57,478 bases of DNA from Nitrososphaerota archaeon (GTDB lineage Archaea > Thermoproteota > Nitrososphaeria > Nitrososphaerales > Nitrosopumilaceae), in assembly GCA_028867785.1 (NCBI GenBank), contig JAGWFS010000013.1:1-57478 (forward strand). The letters are read 5' to 3'. The first letter of the stretch is position 1; every line of letters begins with the position of its first letter. The position numbers and the translations under genes were made by a program. Below the pieces are notes generated by a model. That model saw only the letters and a list, made by a program, of their open reading frames with translations. It was not told where the DNA came from and made no database searches. Of the stretch, positions 39,916-49,585 are shown piece by piece.

Positions 39916-40926
39916 GCTTCCAGCTATTCTTACTTCAAAACCGTTGTCGAGCTTGCCTATGCCGTATTTACAATCAGTCATCTTTGATGCAACAAAAAGA
40001 CCTGTCTCCAAATGTTTTGTAATCTGGTTTACTCGAAAGACAGAGGTTTCAGGAATCAACGAGAGCGGAACAGCTAGCATGTCTGAAAGAGAAAGATCCA
40101 CCCCCAGATTTGATTCCAAAAATTTTCCTGCCACTAATCTTCCCATCCCTGACATGTTTTTTTGATAAATAATGTCAGAGCCGGTCACAGATGCATCATC
40201 ATGTGAAAATATCAGAATCGAACAGCCACTGTTCAATGCAGTTTCTTCCCTGATTGTATGTTCTGTTTTGAAACCGTATTCCTCAAGAGCTTTTATTGCA
40301 TTGCTGACCTCTTGTTCTACCACATCCCTTGGCATATTGCAATAAGAACCGAATATCTTTGCAGATCTTGTTGTGCGCGCAAGAAATGAGACGGGTCTGA
40401 TATTCCTGCATGGCAGAATCTCAGCTTCTGCCAACCCTCCGCCTTTTGGATAATATCCGCGCTTTTTGATGTCAAGTGCAAAGTCGATTCCAATGGTGGA
40501 GAATGCCTTACCCAATACAATTTTTGTATAATCTGCAGTAGGACTCCACGGTACGTCAGTACCACCTGTAATGGAGATTTTCAATTTCTTTCTTAAAAGT
40601 GCAACCGATGGAATCAAAACCTGCAAAATCAGGGGAATGCTTCCAGCAGTACCTACGTCTTCTTCAAGTTCCATGTCCATTCCCTCAGATGGGGTAAACT
40701 TTAGACTGGTTGAATTTACATGCAGGCCCTCTACTCTGGCCTGACAGATTTTTGCCAGGATTTTTATTCCCAGCATGTGCTGCGGTCTAAGACCTGGAAC
40801 CTTGCGATTCTTGCGAATGTTTTCTATCTCAATTGGTTTTCCGGTTACTGCGGAAAGCGTAACTGCACTTCGAATTACCTGGCCGCCGCCCTCGCCAAAA
40901 GCGCCGTCTATCCTTACTGGTTCCAT
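39895..40926 (-). CDS. rtcA: RNA 3'-terminal phosphate cyclase
   Basis: 343 residues from the ATG at 40926 (MEPVRIDG), which matches the family start better than a longer form beginning 21 bp upstream. RtcA uses ATP to convert RNA 3'-phosphates to 2',3'-cyclic ends, in RNA repair or processing. Conserved parts: GAFGEGGGQVIRSAVTLSA at the N terminus, NRKVPGLRPQHMLG, and TGGTDVPWSPTADY. A candidate for the adenylated histidine lies in the C-terminal part, but I could not fix its position. Confidence 0.92.
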   Translation of the reverse strand: MEPVRIDGAFGEGGGQVIRSAVTLSAVTGKPIEIENIRKNRKVPGLRPQHMLGIKILAKICQARVEGLHVNSTSLKFTPSEGMDMELEEDVGTAGSIPLILQVLIPSVALLRKKLKISITGGTDVPWSPTADYTKIVLGKAFSTIGIDFALDIKKRGYYPKGGGLAEAEILPCRNIRPVSFLARTTRSAKIFGSYCNMPRDVVEQEVSNAIKALEEYGFKTEHTIREETALNSGCSILIFSHDDASVTGSDIIYQKNMSGMGRLVAGKFLESNLGVDLSLSDMLAVPLSLIPETSVFRVNQITKHLETGLFVASKMTDCKYGIGKLDNGFEVRIAGSSDSGMQ

Positions 40927-41060
40927 GCAGAGTTTGTTGCAGCCCATGAATTTAATTAATGATGCCTTGACGCCAAATCATTTCTTGCTTTGCTGTTGCA
41001 ACAAAGACCTTTGCTGAAAAATCATCGATTTTAAATATCTGATCTTGGAGGTAACCTGAG

Positions 41061-41903
41061 ATGACAGCTACGGATCCGTGGATTTTTGTTTTGGCATCCG
41101 TACCCACCCTGATAATACTTGGAATGAGACACGCCTGGGAGGTTGATCATATAACAGCAATAGATAATCTTGTAAGACTGCATAACGCCAGTAAAAGATC
41201 AAGGCTGGTAGGTACCGGGTTTAGCTCTGGACACATGATATCTGTTCTAGGCGAAATGATTCTCATAATATGCGTCATAGGCAGTCTTACTAATGCTAAT
41301 TCATTCCAGTTCTGGGGGGGAATCATAGGTGCTGTCGGTATAGGTACAATTGGAGCCACTAACATATATTCAATGAAAAAATGGGGCAAAACCGGCGCAG
41401 CTATTCTTGCAACCAAGATTCTCGGTAGGACTGGAATGCTCGGACCGTTTGGTTCTTCACTGATAACCGGTATTGTCTTCGGTCTGGGATTTGATACTGC
41501 AACACAAATCTCTGCAATAACAATCTCTGCAGTAGCTTCTGCAACACTGGGCATTCAGATAGCATTGGTATTTGCCGGGTGCTTTGCTCTGGGAATGCTT
41601 CCTATGGACACACTTGATAGCTTTGTTCTCAGGTCAGTGTTTTCGAAAATTTTCACCACAAAAGGCTTCAGGTACCTGTCATACATGCTAAGCGCACTGG
41701 CGTTATCAATAGCTGCGCTCTTCTCTTATGAAACCATAGCCAACGTGGATATACTGCCAGCATGGACAGGTCCTTCCCTGGCTGGGGCAATAATTGCTAC
41801 TGCATTTGCATATGGCTATCTGACAAGAAAGAAGAGAGCTTTATCACATGAGCATAATACGAATACATCTAATCTTGAAGAAGAAAAGAAACAAGAAGAT
41901 TAG
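41061..41903 (+). CDS. nickel/cobalt transporter (NiCoT/HoxN type)
   Basis: 280-residue permease with eight predicted spans. Signature RHAWEVDHITAIDN (H-x4-DH) at about residue 23-36 forms the metal site in helix II, and GLGFDTATQISAI is the second conserved motif. The C terminus is charged and ends in a His- and Glu-rich tail (HEHNTNTSNLEEEKK). It takes up Ni or Co; with cobJ and bluB in the same window, cobalt for B12 is a good guess, while nickel for urease is an alternative. Single gene. Confidence 0.88.
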   Translation: MTATDPWIFVLASVPTLIILGMRHAWEVDHITAIDNLVRLHNASKRSRLVGTGFSSGHMISVLGEMILIICVIGSLTNANSFQFWGGIIGAVGIGTIGATNIYSMKKWGKTGAAILATKILGRTGMLGPFGSSLITGIVFGLGFDTATQISAITISAVASATLGIQIALVFAGCFALGMLPMDTLDSFVLRSVFSKIFTTKGFRYLSYMLSALALSIAALFSYETIANVDILPAWTGPSLAGAIIATAFAYGYLTRKKRALSHEHNTNTSNLEEEKKQED

Positions 41904-42006
41904 CTAACTGATGAAGCAGAATAAATTTGAGGTCTCCTCACAGAATGTACAATTTCAAATTTTTTTCATAGCATGGTTTTTTAAATAAGCAAGAGAGATC
42001 TCGGCA

Positions 42007-42504
42007 ATGAACGGTCTCCTGATTGGTAGGTTCCAGCCATTTCACATTGGACACCTCTCGGCAGTCAGATTTGCCCTGTCCCAGGTGGAAAAACTCTGGA
42101 TAGGAATTGGCAGCTCAAACAGGAACAACGAAAAAAGAAACCCGTTTAGCGCAGACGAAAGAAAGGAAATGATTCTCTCCTCGCTTGATTCTAGTGTCAC
42201 AGGCAGAATTGAGATCTATTATGTGCCTGATACCGGAGACCACGATAAATGGACATATCACGTTGACTCGATCGTACCAAAGTATGATGTAGTATTTTCA
42301 AATGACGACTTTACCATCTCCCTCTACCAAAAAAGAGGAATAAAGGTGATTCCTGCCCCCCTGTTACAAAGGGAAGCAATCTCTGGCACAAACATACGTG
42401 AAATGATTGCCTCAGACAAAGACTGGTCAGGCCTTGTTCCCCCGGGAACCAAGAATGTCCTGCTGAAAATAGACGCAAAGGAAAGGCTGTCTAAAATTCT
42501 GTAA
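42007..42504 (+). CDS. nadM: nicotinamide-nucleotide adenylyltransferase
   Basis: 165-residue archaeal NMNAT that makes NAD+ from NMN and ATP. It has the nucleotidyltransferase GRFQPFHIGHL motif at the N terminus and ISGTNIREMI near the C terminus, the two ATP-binding elements of this fold. The middle VPDTGDHDKWTYHVDSIVP also fits. The length is typical. The next gene follows closely on the same strand. Confidence 0.94.
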   Translation: MNGLLIGRFQPFHIGHLSAVRFALSQVEKLWIGIGSSNRNNEKRNPFSADERKEMILSSLDSSVTGRIEIYYVPDTGDHDKWTYHVDSIVPKYDVVFSNDDFTISLYQKRGIKVIPAPLLQREAISGTNIREMIASDKDWSGLVPPGTKNVLLKIDAKERLSKIL

Positions 42505-42546
42505 TTATAAATAATGGTATTTGATTTTAGGGAATGGAGAATTTAT

Positions 42547-43689
42547 TTGGAATATCTAGTAATGTTGCCCGGACCAACAAACGTGCCGGAAAGAGTAACA
42601 CGTGCAATGTTTACTCATATGATAAATCACAGGAGTAAAGATTTTGTAAAACTATATGCAGACGTTGTTGAAAAAACCCAGAAAGTTTTTGATACAACAG
42701 GCGATGTCGTAGCACTAAGCGCTTCAGGCACAGGTGCGGTCGAGGCCTCTGTTGTAAACATGATAAAAAAAGGCGACAAGGTAATCATTCCTGTCAATGG
42801 AGAATTTAGCAGCAGACTTGCAACCATGCTGGAATGGGCAGGCGCAAGCGTTATCAAACTGCAGACGCCATTTGGGCAAAATGCAAGCTTTGACCAAGTA
42901 AAAGAGGCATTTGACAATAACAAGGATGTAAAGGCATTCTATGTGGTGTGGAACGAGACCTCGACAGGTACAATGGTAAAATATCTGGACAAGGTTTCAA
43001 GCCTGACTGCAAGAAACGACTCGTTCTTTGTGGTAGACGGAGTATCGATAGTTGGCGGTGAAGAGCTACACATGGACAAGTGGGGAATAGACGTGTGCGT
43101 TACGGGCGCACAAAAGGCCCTTGCCGCTCCACCTGGAATCTCACCTGTTGCAGTAAGCCCCAAGGCAAAAAAACACATGATTGCAAACGAGCCTCCGACA
43201 TTTTACTTTAACATGAAAAGATACTTCAAGTATTTTGACGAAAACAAGGAAACTCCATTTACTCCTGCAATACCCCTGCTTTATGCATACAAGGAGGCAC
43301 TTGACATGATACTGGAAGAGGGAATGGACAAGCGAGTTCACAGACACAGGGTCTGCTCTGATGCATTTTACAGCGGCCTTAGCTCACTCGGCCTCTCGCC
43401 GTTTGCAAAAGAGGATGCACGATCAACAGTTGTCATTGCACTAAACTATCTGCAAGGACTGGACGACAAAACTTTCAGGGGAACACTGTCAGAAAAGTTC
43501 CGAGTCTTGGTTGCAGGAGGATTTGGAGAACTGAAAGGAAAGGTATTCCGAGTCGGCTGCATGGGAGAGGTCAACAAGTATCATGTGATGAGAACCATCT
43601 CTGCAATTCATTCAACTCTTGACATGATGGGATACAAGACAAATCCCGAAGCACTCAAAGTAGCTGAAGAAAAATTAAAAGCACTCTGA
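42547..43689 (+). CDS. alanine-glyoxylate/serine-pyruvate aminotransferase-like
   Basis: About 380-residue class V aminotransferase. It starts with the family signature MLPGPTNVPERVTRAM, and the PLP lysine is in VTGAQKALAAPPG after VDGVSIVGG. It transfers amino groups from Ala or Ser to glyoxylate or hydroxypyruvate. The start is uncertain: TTG at 42547 has a GGAGA ribosome-binding site 6 bp upstream, while ATG at 42562 (MLPGP) is the fold start and a still longer frame begins at 42514. I chose 42547. nadM is just upstream. Confidence 0.88.
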   Translation: MEYLVMLPGPTNVPERVTRAMFTHMINHRSKDFVKLYADVVEKTQKVFDTTGDVVALSASGTGAVEASVVNMIKKGDKVIIPVNGEFSSRLATMLEWAGASVIKLQTPFGQNASFDQVKEAFDNNKDVKAFYVVWNETSTGTMVKYLDKVSSLTARNDSFFVVDGVSIVGGEELHMDKWGIDVCVTGAQKALAAPPGISPVAVSPKAKKHMIANEPPTFYFNMKRYFKYFDENKETPFTPAIPLLYAYKEALDMILEEGMDKRVHRHRVCSDAFYSGLSSLGLSPFAKEDARSTVVIALNYLQGLDDKTFRGTLSEKFRVLVAGGFGELKGKVFRVGCMGEVNKYHVMRTISAIHSTLDMMGYKTNPEALKVAEEKLKAL

Positions 43690-43727
43690 TTTTCGTGTTA
43701 ACTTAATATAAGGAACAAAAAGGATCG

Positions 43728-44480
43728 ATGACGTTGGCTTTCCAAAAAGGTACCTTAATTCTGGTAGATTATACTGCCAAAGTAAAAGACACAAGCCAGG
43801 TTTTTGAAACTACCAGAGAAGCTGACGCAAAATCAGGCTCCATCTTTGATGCAAATGTAAAGTATCAACCAAGACTTGTCTCAGTAGGAGAGTCTTGGGT
43901 GCTCAAGGGGCTAGACGATGCGCTGCTTGCAGCAAATTCAGGTGACAAGCTGACAGTAGAGGTACCGCCAGAGAAGGGATTTGGCACAAGAGATCCAACC
44001 AAGGTACGAATGATACCGTTAAGAAAATTAGGCGATGACGCGGACAAAGTTTCTGTCGGAGATACAATCGAACTTGATGACAGGACTGGAATTATCAGAT
44101 TCATAGGCTCAGGTAGAGTCCAAGTTGATTTCAATCACAGATTTGCAGGTAAAACCATACTCTATGACGTCAATATACTAAAGTCACTTGACACTGATCA
44201 GGACAAGATAATGGGATTGCTCAAAAGGAGATTCCCGCTTGATGAATCCAAACTGAAATTTGAGATCAAGGGAACACAGCTTGACATCAACATACCAGAC
44301 GAGGCCATGATGATGGAAGGCCTTCAAGTAGTAAAGAGAGCAATAGCAAATGAAGTATTCAAGTTTGCAACAAAATTTGAAAAGATAAACTTTGTAGAAT
44401 CCTACACCAAGGCAAAGCCGCAGGAAAAGCCAGCAGAGCAAAAAACTGAGGCAAAACCAGCAGAACCCAAGGCAGCCTAG
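43728..44480 (+). CDS. FKBP-type peptidyl-prolyl isomerase with C-terminal extension
   Basis: 250 residues. The N-terminal part is an FKBP/SlyD-like fold (GTLILVDYTAKVKDTSQVFETT, VLKGLDDALLAANSGDKLTVEVPPEKGFG), with an inserted flap domain of the archaeal type. The C-terminal half (DTDQDKIMGLLKRRFPLDESKLKFEIKGTQLDINIPDEAMMMEGLQ) is an extra domain, followed by a low-complexity Lys/Glu/Ala/Pro tail. It chaperones proline isomerisation of client proteins. It overlaps the convergent G1PDH gene by 4 bp. Confidence 0.9.
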   Translation: MTLAFQKGTLILVDYTAKVKDTSQVFETTREADAKSGSIFDANVKYQPRLVSVGESWVLKGLDDALLAANSGDKLTVEVPPEKGFGTRDPTKVRMIPLRKLGDDADKVSVGDTIELDDRTGIIRFIGSGRVQVDFNHRFAGKTILYDVNILKSLDTDQDKIMGLLKRRFPLDESKLKFEIKGTQLDINIPDEAMMMEGLQVVKRAIANEVFKFATKFEKINFVESYTKAKPQEKPAEQKTEAKPAEPKAA

Positions 44481-45517
44481 AGAACACCTGTACTTTTTGC
44501 AAGAGATATAGCTTTTTCCTCAGTCATTTTCATCTCGCTCAGTATAGTGTATCTTTCCGGTCTCAATGACTGGGCAATGGAAAGCGCCTTTGCCAATATC
44601 TGAGATGATAGCCCAATCTCCCTTGCCGTAGTGGGGGCTCCAACATTTTTCAACATCTGGATTATCTTCTTCCAGTCCTGGCCCTGAAGCTTGGCAATGA
44701 GTATTGCCCCGATGCCGCATTTTTCTCCATGTAGTCCAACTCCTGGCTGCAAATAGTCCACTGCATGCGAAAACAAGTGCTCCGCACCAGAGCATGGCCT
44801 GCTAGAGCCTGCAATGCAAGAGGCAACGCCAGAGCTTATCAGGGCTTCCACAATCATTCTGACATCTGGTTTTTTCTTAAAGTTCTTCGAGTTATCAATT
44901 ACTATCTTGGCGCTCATCGAGGCAAGATTTGCAGCATAGGTGCCAAAGTATTCGCCAACCTTGTCCCTTGCAAGCTCCCAGTCGCGAACTGCCGTTACCT
45001 TGGCCATCAGATCCCCGCAGCCGCTTGCAATAAGCCTGTGCGGCGCCTTTTTTAGTATCTCGATATCTACAAAGACCCCAAGCGGTGCAGTAGCAACAAG
45101 TGAATATGGCCTGTCACCGCGCAGGGAAACAAACGGGCTTGCAATTCCATCATGTGACGCAGACGTTGGAATGCTGACAAACGGCTTTTTTAATTTAAAG
45201 GCAATCATCTTTGCAATATCAACAGACCTGCCTCCACCAATTCCCACGATAAGATCGCTTTTGTCCTTTTTTATCTCAGTCAGGGTCTTTTGCGTAGACC
45301 TGACATCGTTGGTTGTGCAAAGATGCCAGATATTTTTTATTTTTGATTTTGCAAGAGATTTGGATACCCTGTCATACGTTATCTTTCTTACATGGTCTCC
45401 TGAAACAAGAGATACCTTGCCCGGATCGGCAATGTCTAGCAGAAATTTTCCTATACCGCCTATGTTTTTCTCGCCTACAACTATCTGCCTTGGCAGCTCC
45501 ATGACATGGGATGGCAT
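44477..45517 (-). CDS. egsA: sn-glycerol-1-phosphate dehydrogenase
   Basis: 346-residue enzyme that reduces dihydroxyacetone phosphate to sn-glycerol-1-phosphate, the backbone of archaeal ether lipids. NAD(P)-binding GIGGGRSVDIAKM, the catalytic loop PTSASHDGIASPF and metal ligands in SGCGDLMAK and HLFSHAVDYL plus LHGEKCGIG are all present. It marks the host as archaeal. The translation start could also be at MELPRQ (residue 6). Confidence 0.94.
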   Translation of the reverse strand: MPSHVMELPRQIVVGEKNIGGIGKFLLDIADPGKVSLVSGDHVRKITYDRVSKSLAKSKIKNIWHLCTTNDVRSTQKTLTEIKKDKSDLIVGIGGGRSVDIAKMIAFKLKKPFVSIPTSASHDGIASPFVSLRGDRPYSLVATAPLGVFVDIEILKKAPHRLIASGCGDLMAKVTAVRDWELARDKVGEYFGTYAANLASMSAKIVIDNSKNFKKKPDVRMIVEALISSGVASCIAGSSRPCSGAEHLFSHAVDYLQPGVGLHGEKCGIGAILIAKLQGQDWKKIIQMLKNVGAPTTAREIGLSSQILAKALSIAQSLRPERYTILSEMKMTEEKAISLAKSTGVL

Positions 45518-45621
45518 GGATTTTTCTTCAAACCTCGTTATTTATCAATATCAGTCCCGATCCAAAGTTATTTAAACAGGTGAAATCCTATGCAAACCAT
45601 CTCTAGTTAGGAGAATGCTAT

Positions 45622-46254
45622 TTGTCAGACTATGTTGAACAACACACATTTCATGGAACAACTACGGTAGGAATAGCCTGCACAGACGGAGTAGTGCTGT
45701 GCGCGGATATGAGAGCAAGCGCAGGCTATTTCATAGCAAACAACAATACGATGAAGATCCAAAAAATAGACAATCATGCAGGCATGACCATAGCCGGTGG
45801 AGTGGCAGACGCTCAAAATGTCACTGACATGCTAAGATACCACTCTAACATTCACAGAATAGAGAAGGGAGAGTATCTTCCAATCAAGTCAATTGCAAGA
45901 CTTGCATCGCTAATATTCTTCCAGAATAGATACTATCCGTTCATAGCTGATATTCTTGTAGGAGGATATGACAAACAGGGTCCGGCACTGTACAATATTG
46001 ACATGTTTGGCTCCCTTGACAAGAAAAATTATGTCACAACAGGAAGCGGATCTCCGGTTGCATACGGCTTGCTTGAAAGCGAATATCGCGACGGGCTTGC
46101 AGTAGAAGACGGCAAGATAATTGCATTGCGAGCTGTCAAGGCTGCTATAACAAGAAACATCGGAACAGGTGACGGAATAAATGTTGCAATAATTGACAAG
46201 CAGGGATATCGACTCTTAACAAAAGAACAGAAGAAAGCCATCATTACACTTTAG
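45622..46254 (+). CDS. psmB: proteasome beta subunit
   Basis: 210-residue catalytic subunit of the 20S proteasome. A short propeptide MSDYVEQHTFHG is followed by the catalytic Thr13 in HG-TTTVGIA, with Asp and Lys in CADMRASAG and NNTMKIQKI completing the site. TTG is the likely start. CDC48 at the left edge is a probable unfoldase partner. The fttA gene follows 7 bp later on the same strand, as one operon. Confidence 0.95.
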   Translation: MSDYVEQHTFHGTTTVGIACTDGVVLCADMRASAGYFIANNNTMKIQKIDNHAGMTIAGGVADAQNVTDMLRYHSNIHRIEKGEYLPIKSIARLASLIFFQNRYYPFIADILVGGYDKQGPALYNIDMFGSLDKKNYVTTGSGSPVAYGLLESEYRDGLAVEDGKIIALRAVKAAITRNIGTGDGINVAIIDKQGYRLLTKEQKKAIITL

Positions 46255-46261
46255 TGATTTA

Positions 46262-48193
46262 ATGCAAAGAAAACAGCAGCAAAGAGAAATGTCGCCATTA
46301 CCCAATATCATGGGCACCATACTACAAAGTATTCCAAAGGACGCCGAGGTAACCAAAATAGAATACGAGGGCCCAAGGATTGCAATCTATACAAGAAACC
46401 CTCGCTACCTTATGGAACACAACGATGTCATCTCCAACATGGTCAATGTGATAAAAAAGAGAATTGTTGTAAGGACAGAGAAATCAATCAGAAAAACTGA
46501 GGAAGAGGCAAGGGAGATTCTTGTCCAGATGCTTCCAAAGGACGCCGACTTGCGCGGCACCTTCTTTGACACTGCAACAGGCGAGCTTACAGTAGAAGTA
46601 AGGCACCCTTGGCTTTTGAACAACAACGAACCTTTCAACATGACAGACCTTGTCTCAAAGACAGGCTGGCGTGTCAGAATAAGAAAGGCGACAACAATCC
46701 AGTCCCAGACAATACAGACGATAAACTATAACCTCAAGATATCATCCACTGAAAGAAGCAAACACCTGCAGCAGGTGGGAGAGCAGATATTTCGGCCAAA
46801 ACTTTCAGAGGATGCCGAAGTCTCGCTTATCACGCTTGGAGGGTTCAGCCAGGTAGGCAGGTCCTGCATGCTGCTGACAACCCATGAGAGTAAGGTCCTA
46901 ATTGACTGTGGCGTAAACCCAGGTGCCCGGAGCCCGCTGGAAGCATTACCGAGACTTGACTGGGCAAACATTACACTTGACGAGCTTGATGCCGTAGTAA
47001 TCAGCCATGCACACCTTGACCACACGGGATTCCTGCCCGTTCTTTTCAAATATGGCTACAAGGGCCCAGTATATTGTACCGAGCCCACTCTGCCCATGAT
47101 GAACCTGATTCAGCTTGACGCAATCAAGGTGGCTGCTGCACAGGGCAAGATCCCGCTATACTCTGAAAGGGATGTCAAGCAGGTAATGAAGCAGACAATC
47201 TCACTTGCATATGGCACTGTCACGGACATATCGCCTGACATCAAGCTGGTCTTTTCAAACGCAGGACACATCCTGGGCTCTGCATCATGCCACTTTCACA
47301 TAGGTAACGGCAACCACAATTTTGTCTACACCGGAGACCTAAAGTATGGCAAATCCATGCTCTTTGAAAGCGCATCATGGAACTTCCCAAGGGTTGAGAC
47401 TCTCCTAATTGAGAGCACATATGGCGCAAAAGAGGACATACAGGCAACAAGGGAAGAAGTAGAGTCTGCATTTATCAAGTCGGTAAACGAGACGCTGAGA
47501 AACGGCGGCAAGGTGCTCATCCCAATTCCGGCAGTCGGCCGTGCGCAGGAACTCATGATGGTAATTGATCAGTACATGAAGGCAGGACATCTGATGGAGG
47601 CTCCAGTGTTTACAGAGGGAATGATCGCAGAGGCAACTGCAATCCATGAAGCCTATCCGGAATACTTGGCGCGGGACCTGCGGGAAAAGATCCTAAGCAC
47701 AGAAGAAAATCCGTTTGACTCTGAATATTTTACAAATATAGAGCATGCCGATGCAAGAGAAGAGCCACTTCGCGAAGGCCCCTGCATCATACTTGCAACT
47801 TCCGGCATGCTGGAAGGCGGCCCGGTGCTTGAATATTTCAAAAACATAGCGCCAGTGCAGAAAAACAAGATCCTGTTTGTATCGTATCAGGTAAACGGAA
47901 CCCTTGGAAGAAGAGTGCTTGATGGTTCAAGGCAGGTCTCAGTTGTGGGAAAGGACGGCAAGATCGAGGTAATCAACATAAATTGTTCAACTGAAAAACT
48001 TGACGGGTTTAGCGGACACAGCGACTATAACCAGCTAATGTCATACGTGCACAAGCTCAGGCCGAAGCTTCGAAGAGTGATTGTAAATCACGGGGAAAGA
48101 AGAAAGTGCGAAAACCTTGCAAGCTCTATTCACAGGATGTTCAGAATTGCAACAACCTGCCCACAAGTGCAAGAAGGCATAAGATTACTTTAG
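46262..48193 (+). CDS. fttA: aCPSF1/FttA, archaeal transcription-termination ribonuclease
   Basis: 643-residue beta-CASP metallo-beta-lactamase ribonuclease of the archaeal CPSF type. In archaea this endo- and 5'-3' exonuclease ends transcription (FttA). Two KH domains fill about residues 1-170 (IPKDAEVTKIEYEGPRIAIYTRNP, LRGTFFDTATGELTVEVRHP). The MBL core has HAHLDHTG near 250, the beta-CASP insert follows, and the end VNHGERRKCENLASSIH has the last histidines. It is transcribed with psmB. Its 3' end overlaps the convergent sepF by 9 bp. Confidence 0.95.
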   Translation: MQRKQQQREMSPLPNIMGTILQSIPKDAEVTKIEYEGPRIAIYTRNPRYLMEHNDVISNMVNVIKKRIVVRTEKSIRKTEEEAREILVQMLPKDADLRGTFFDTATGELTVEVRHPWLLNNNEPFNMTDLVSKTGWRVRIRKATTIQSQTIQTINYNLKISSTERSKHLQQVGEQIFRPKLSEDAEVSLITLGGFSQVGRSCMLLTTHESKVLIDCGVNPGARSPLEALPRLDWANITLDELDAVVISHAHLDHTGFLPVLFKYGYKGPVYCTEPTLPMMNLIQLDAIKVAAAQGKIPLYSERDVKQVMKQTISLAYGTVTDISPDIKLVFSNAGHILGSASCHFHIGNGNHNFVYTGDLKYGKSMLFESASWNFPRVETLLIESTYGAKEDIQATREEVESAFIKSVNETLRNGGKVLIPIPAVGRAQELMMVIDQYMKAGHLMEAPVFTEGMIAEATAIHEAYPEYLARDLREKILSTEENPFDSEYFTNIEHADAREEPLREGPCIILATSGMLEGGPVLEYFKNIAPVQKNKILFVSYQVNGTLGRRVLDGSRQVSVVGKDGKIEVININCSTEKLDGFSGHSDYNQLMSYVHKLRPKLRRVIVNHGERRKCENLASSIHRMFRIATTCPQVQEGIRLL

Positions 48194-48463
48194 GTCGTAT
48201 TCCGCCCTCCAGATCTTTACACCTGGAGGAGTTACGATGATTCTCTCCTCTCCCAGTCTTGCAATGTCTGCATCATTTGTCTTTGCAATGCTGTAAATTT
48301 CTTCCACTGCCTTTCTCAGCTCGTCTACGTTTTTTTGTGCAAGAGGGGTAACACGCAGAACTAGGATCATCCCCTTTTTGATATCCTCTTTTACGGCATG
48401 GATGTCGCTATGGTCCCTGAGCGTGATAGCTTTGAGATACGTCGGGGCCTTTTGTGTCTGCAT
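48185..48463 (-). CDS. sepF: archaeal SepF-like cell-division protein
   Basis: 92-residue SepF/DUF552 protein. The pattern YLKAITLRDHSDIHAVKEDIKKGMILVLRVTPL and the C-terminal ARLGEERIIVTPPGVKIWRAE are diagnostic. In archaea SepF anchors FtsZ to the membrane. The N-terminal amphipathic membrane-targeting helix is very short here (MQTQKAP), so the protein may be a cytosolic core form. Thaumarchaeota also encode Cdv proteins, so the exact role is not certain. Confidence 0.85.
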   Translation of the reverse strand: MQTQKAPTYLKAITLRDHSDIHAVKEDIKKGMILVLRVTPLAQKNVDELRKAVEEIYSIAKTNDADIARLGEERIIVTPPGVKIWRAEYDLK

Positions 48464-48533
48464 GATTGGTATGCATATACCTCCCTCAAAAAGCCTTTGT
48501 AGTCAATTGCAGTTCACAGACTAGCTTGTTTGG

Positions 48534-49538
48534 CTAAATTCTGTATTTGAGATACTCTGACTCGTCAATGTTTGCTGCAGAAATTTCTGACCCTGCATCA
48601 TTTTTTTGCGTGATCATGATGCCCGGCATATCTTTTGGCGCATCAGAATATCGAAACGTAATGTCTGAGGATATCTTCAAGATTGGCTCTGAATCGTCTC
48701 CCCGCAAAAGAGAGACAGGACCGACGTGATCTTTTGTTTCAAGCAATACATCGCCAGGGAGGGCAAGTGCCTTTAGCATCTCGTTCTCATCCTTGTTTCT
48801 TCCGACAACCAGCTTTGTCTTTGCATCAAATCTGAAATGTCTTCCAATCTTTAGCAGATCAATATCGTTTGTTGTAGGAGTCTCTGTATGCTTGAAGAGA
48901 TCCTTGGCTCTGACTGCAAATCGTGGATCTGTAAGCAGACAGCCGCCTCCGGCATTTGGAGGATCTACAAAACCAAACTGTTCTGCCATTTTCAGCTGTT
49001 CCTTCCTTGATCGTCCGCGAATCATCCCGAGGTTTTCCCGCTTGATGATTCCGTTTTCTTCTGGTTCTGTTTTTGGAAGCAGTGCACCAGAAAGCGGCCT
49101 GACAATCTTTCCCTCAAGACCGGATTCTTTTTCGATAGTGCGAAGCGCAGGTCCGTGTTGCGACATTGGTCTCTGTCCCAACACCTCGCCTGAAATGATA
49201 AACTCTGCACCAATGTCTTCCATGACTTTTTTCCCCGCCTTGAACATCATTGAACGGCAATCGATGCATGGATTCATGCCGGAACCAAATCCATATTTTG
49301 GATTTTTCAGCATCTTGATGTACTCATCTCCAAGATATACAGTCTTTAGATCAACATCCAGCATGTCTGCAGTCTCGCGTATCTCAAAACCGCATCCTCT
49401 ACCACAGTCAAAATCACAAAACGGAGTCTTGATTGCAACAGCAGTAACATCAAATCCCTGGTTTTGCATCATCTTCACTGCAAGTCTGCTATCTAGTCCT
49501 CCTGACAATAGAGCTACAACTTTCTTTTTTTCTTCCAC
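48534..49538 (-). CDS. PP-loop ATPase, ThiI/MnmA-like tRNA thiolation-family enzyme
   Basis: 334 residues. The N-terminal PP-loop is SGGLDSRLAV at residues 12-21. Cys motifs DFDCGRGCGF, NPCIDCRS and GGGCLL could bind a cluster or carry sulfur. The C-terminal half has GRHFRFDAKTKLVVGRNKDENEML, as in NFACT-R-type nucleic-acid domains. These suggest a tRNA uridine sulfurtransferase of the adenine-nucleotide-alpha-hydrolase superfamily, though the exact tRNA site is not known. Confidence 0.82.
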   Translation of the reverse strand: MEEKKKVVALLSGGLDSRLAVKMMQNQGFDVTAVAIKTPFCDFDCGRGCGFEIRETADMLDVDLKTVYLGDEYIKMLKNPKYGFGSGMNPCIDCRSMMFKAGKKVMEDIGAEFIISGEVLGQRPMSQHGPALRTIEKESGLEGKIVRPLSGALLPKTEPEENGIIKRENLGMIRGRSRKEQLKMAEQFGFVDPPNAGGGCLLTDPRFAVRAKDLFKHTETPTTNDIDLLKIGRHFRFDAKTKLVVGRNKDENEMLKALALPGDVLLETKDHVGPVSLLRGDDSEPILKISSDITFRYSDAPKDMPGIMITQKNDAGSEISAANIDESEYLKYRI

Positions 49539-49585
49539 AAGAGAAAAATTCTATTTCCATTATCTAAACCTTCCAGCAGAAATAA

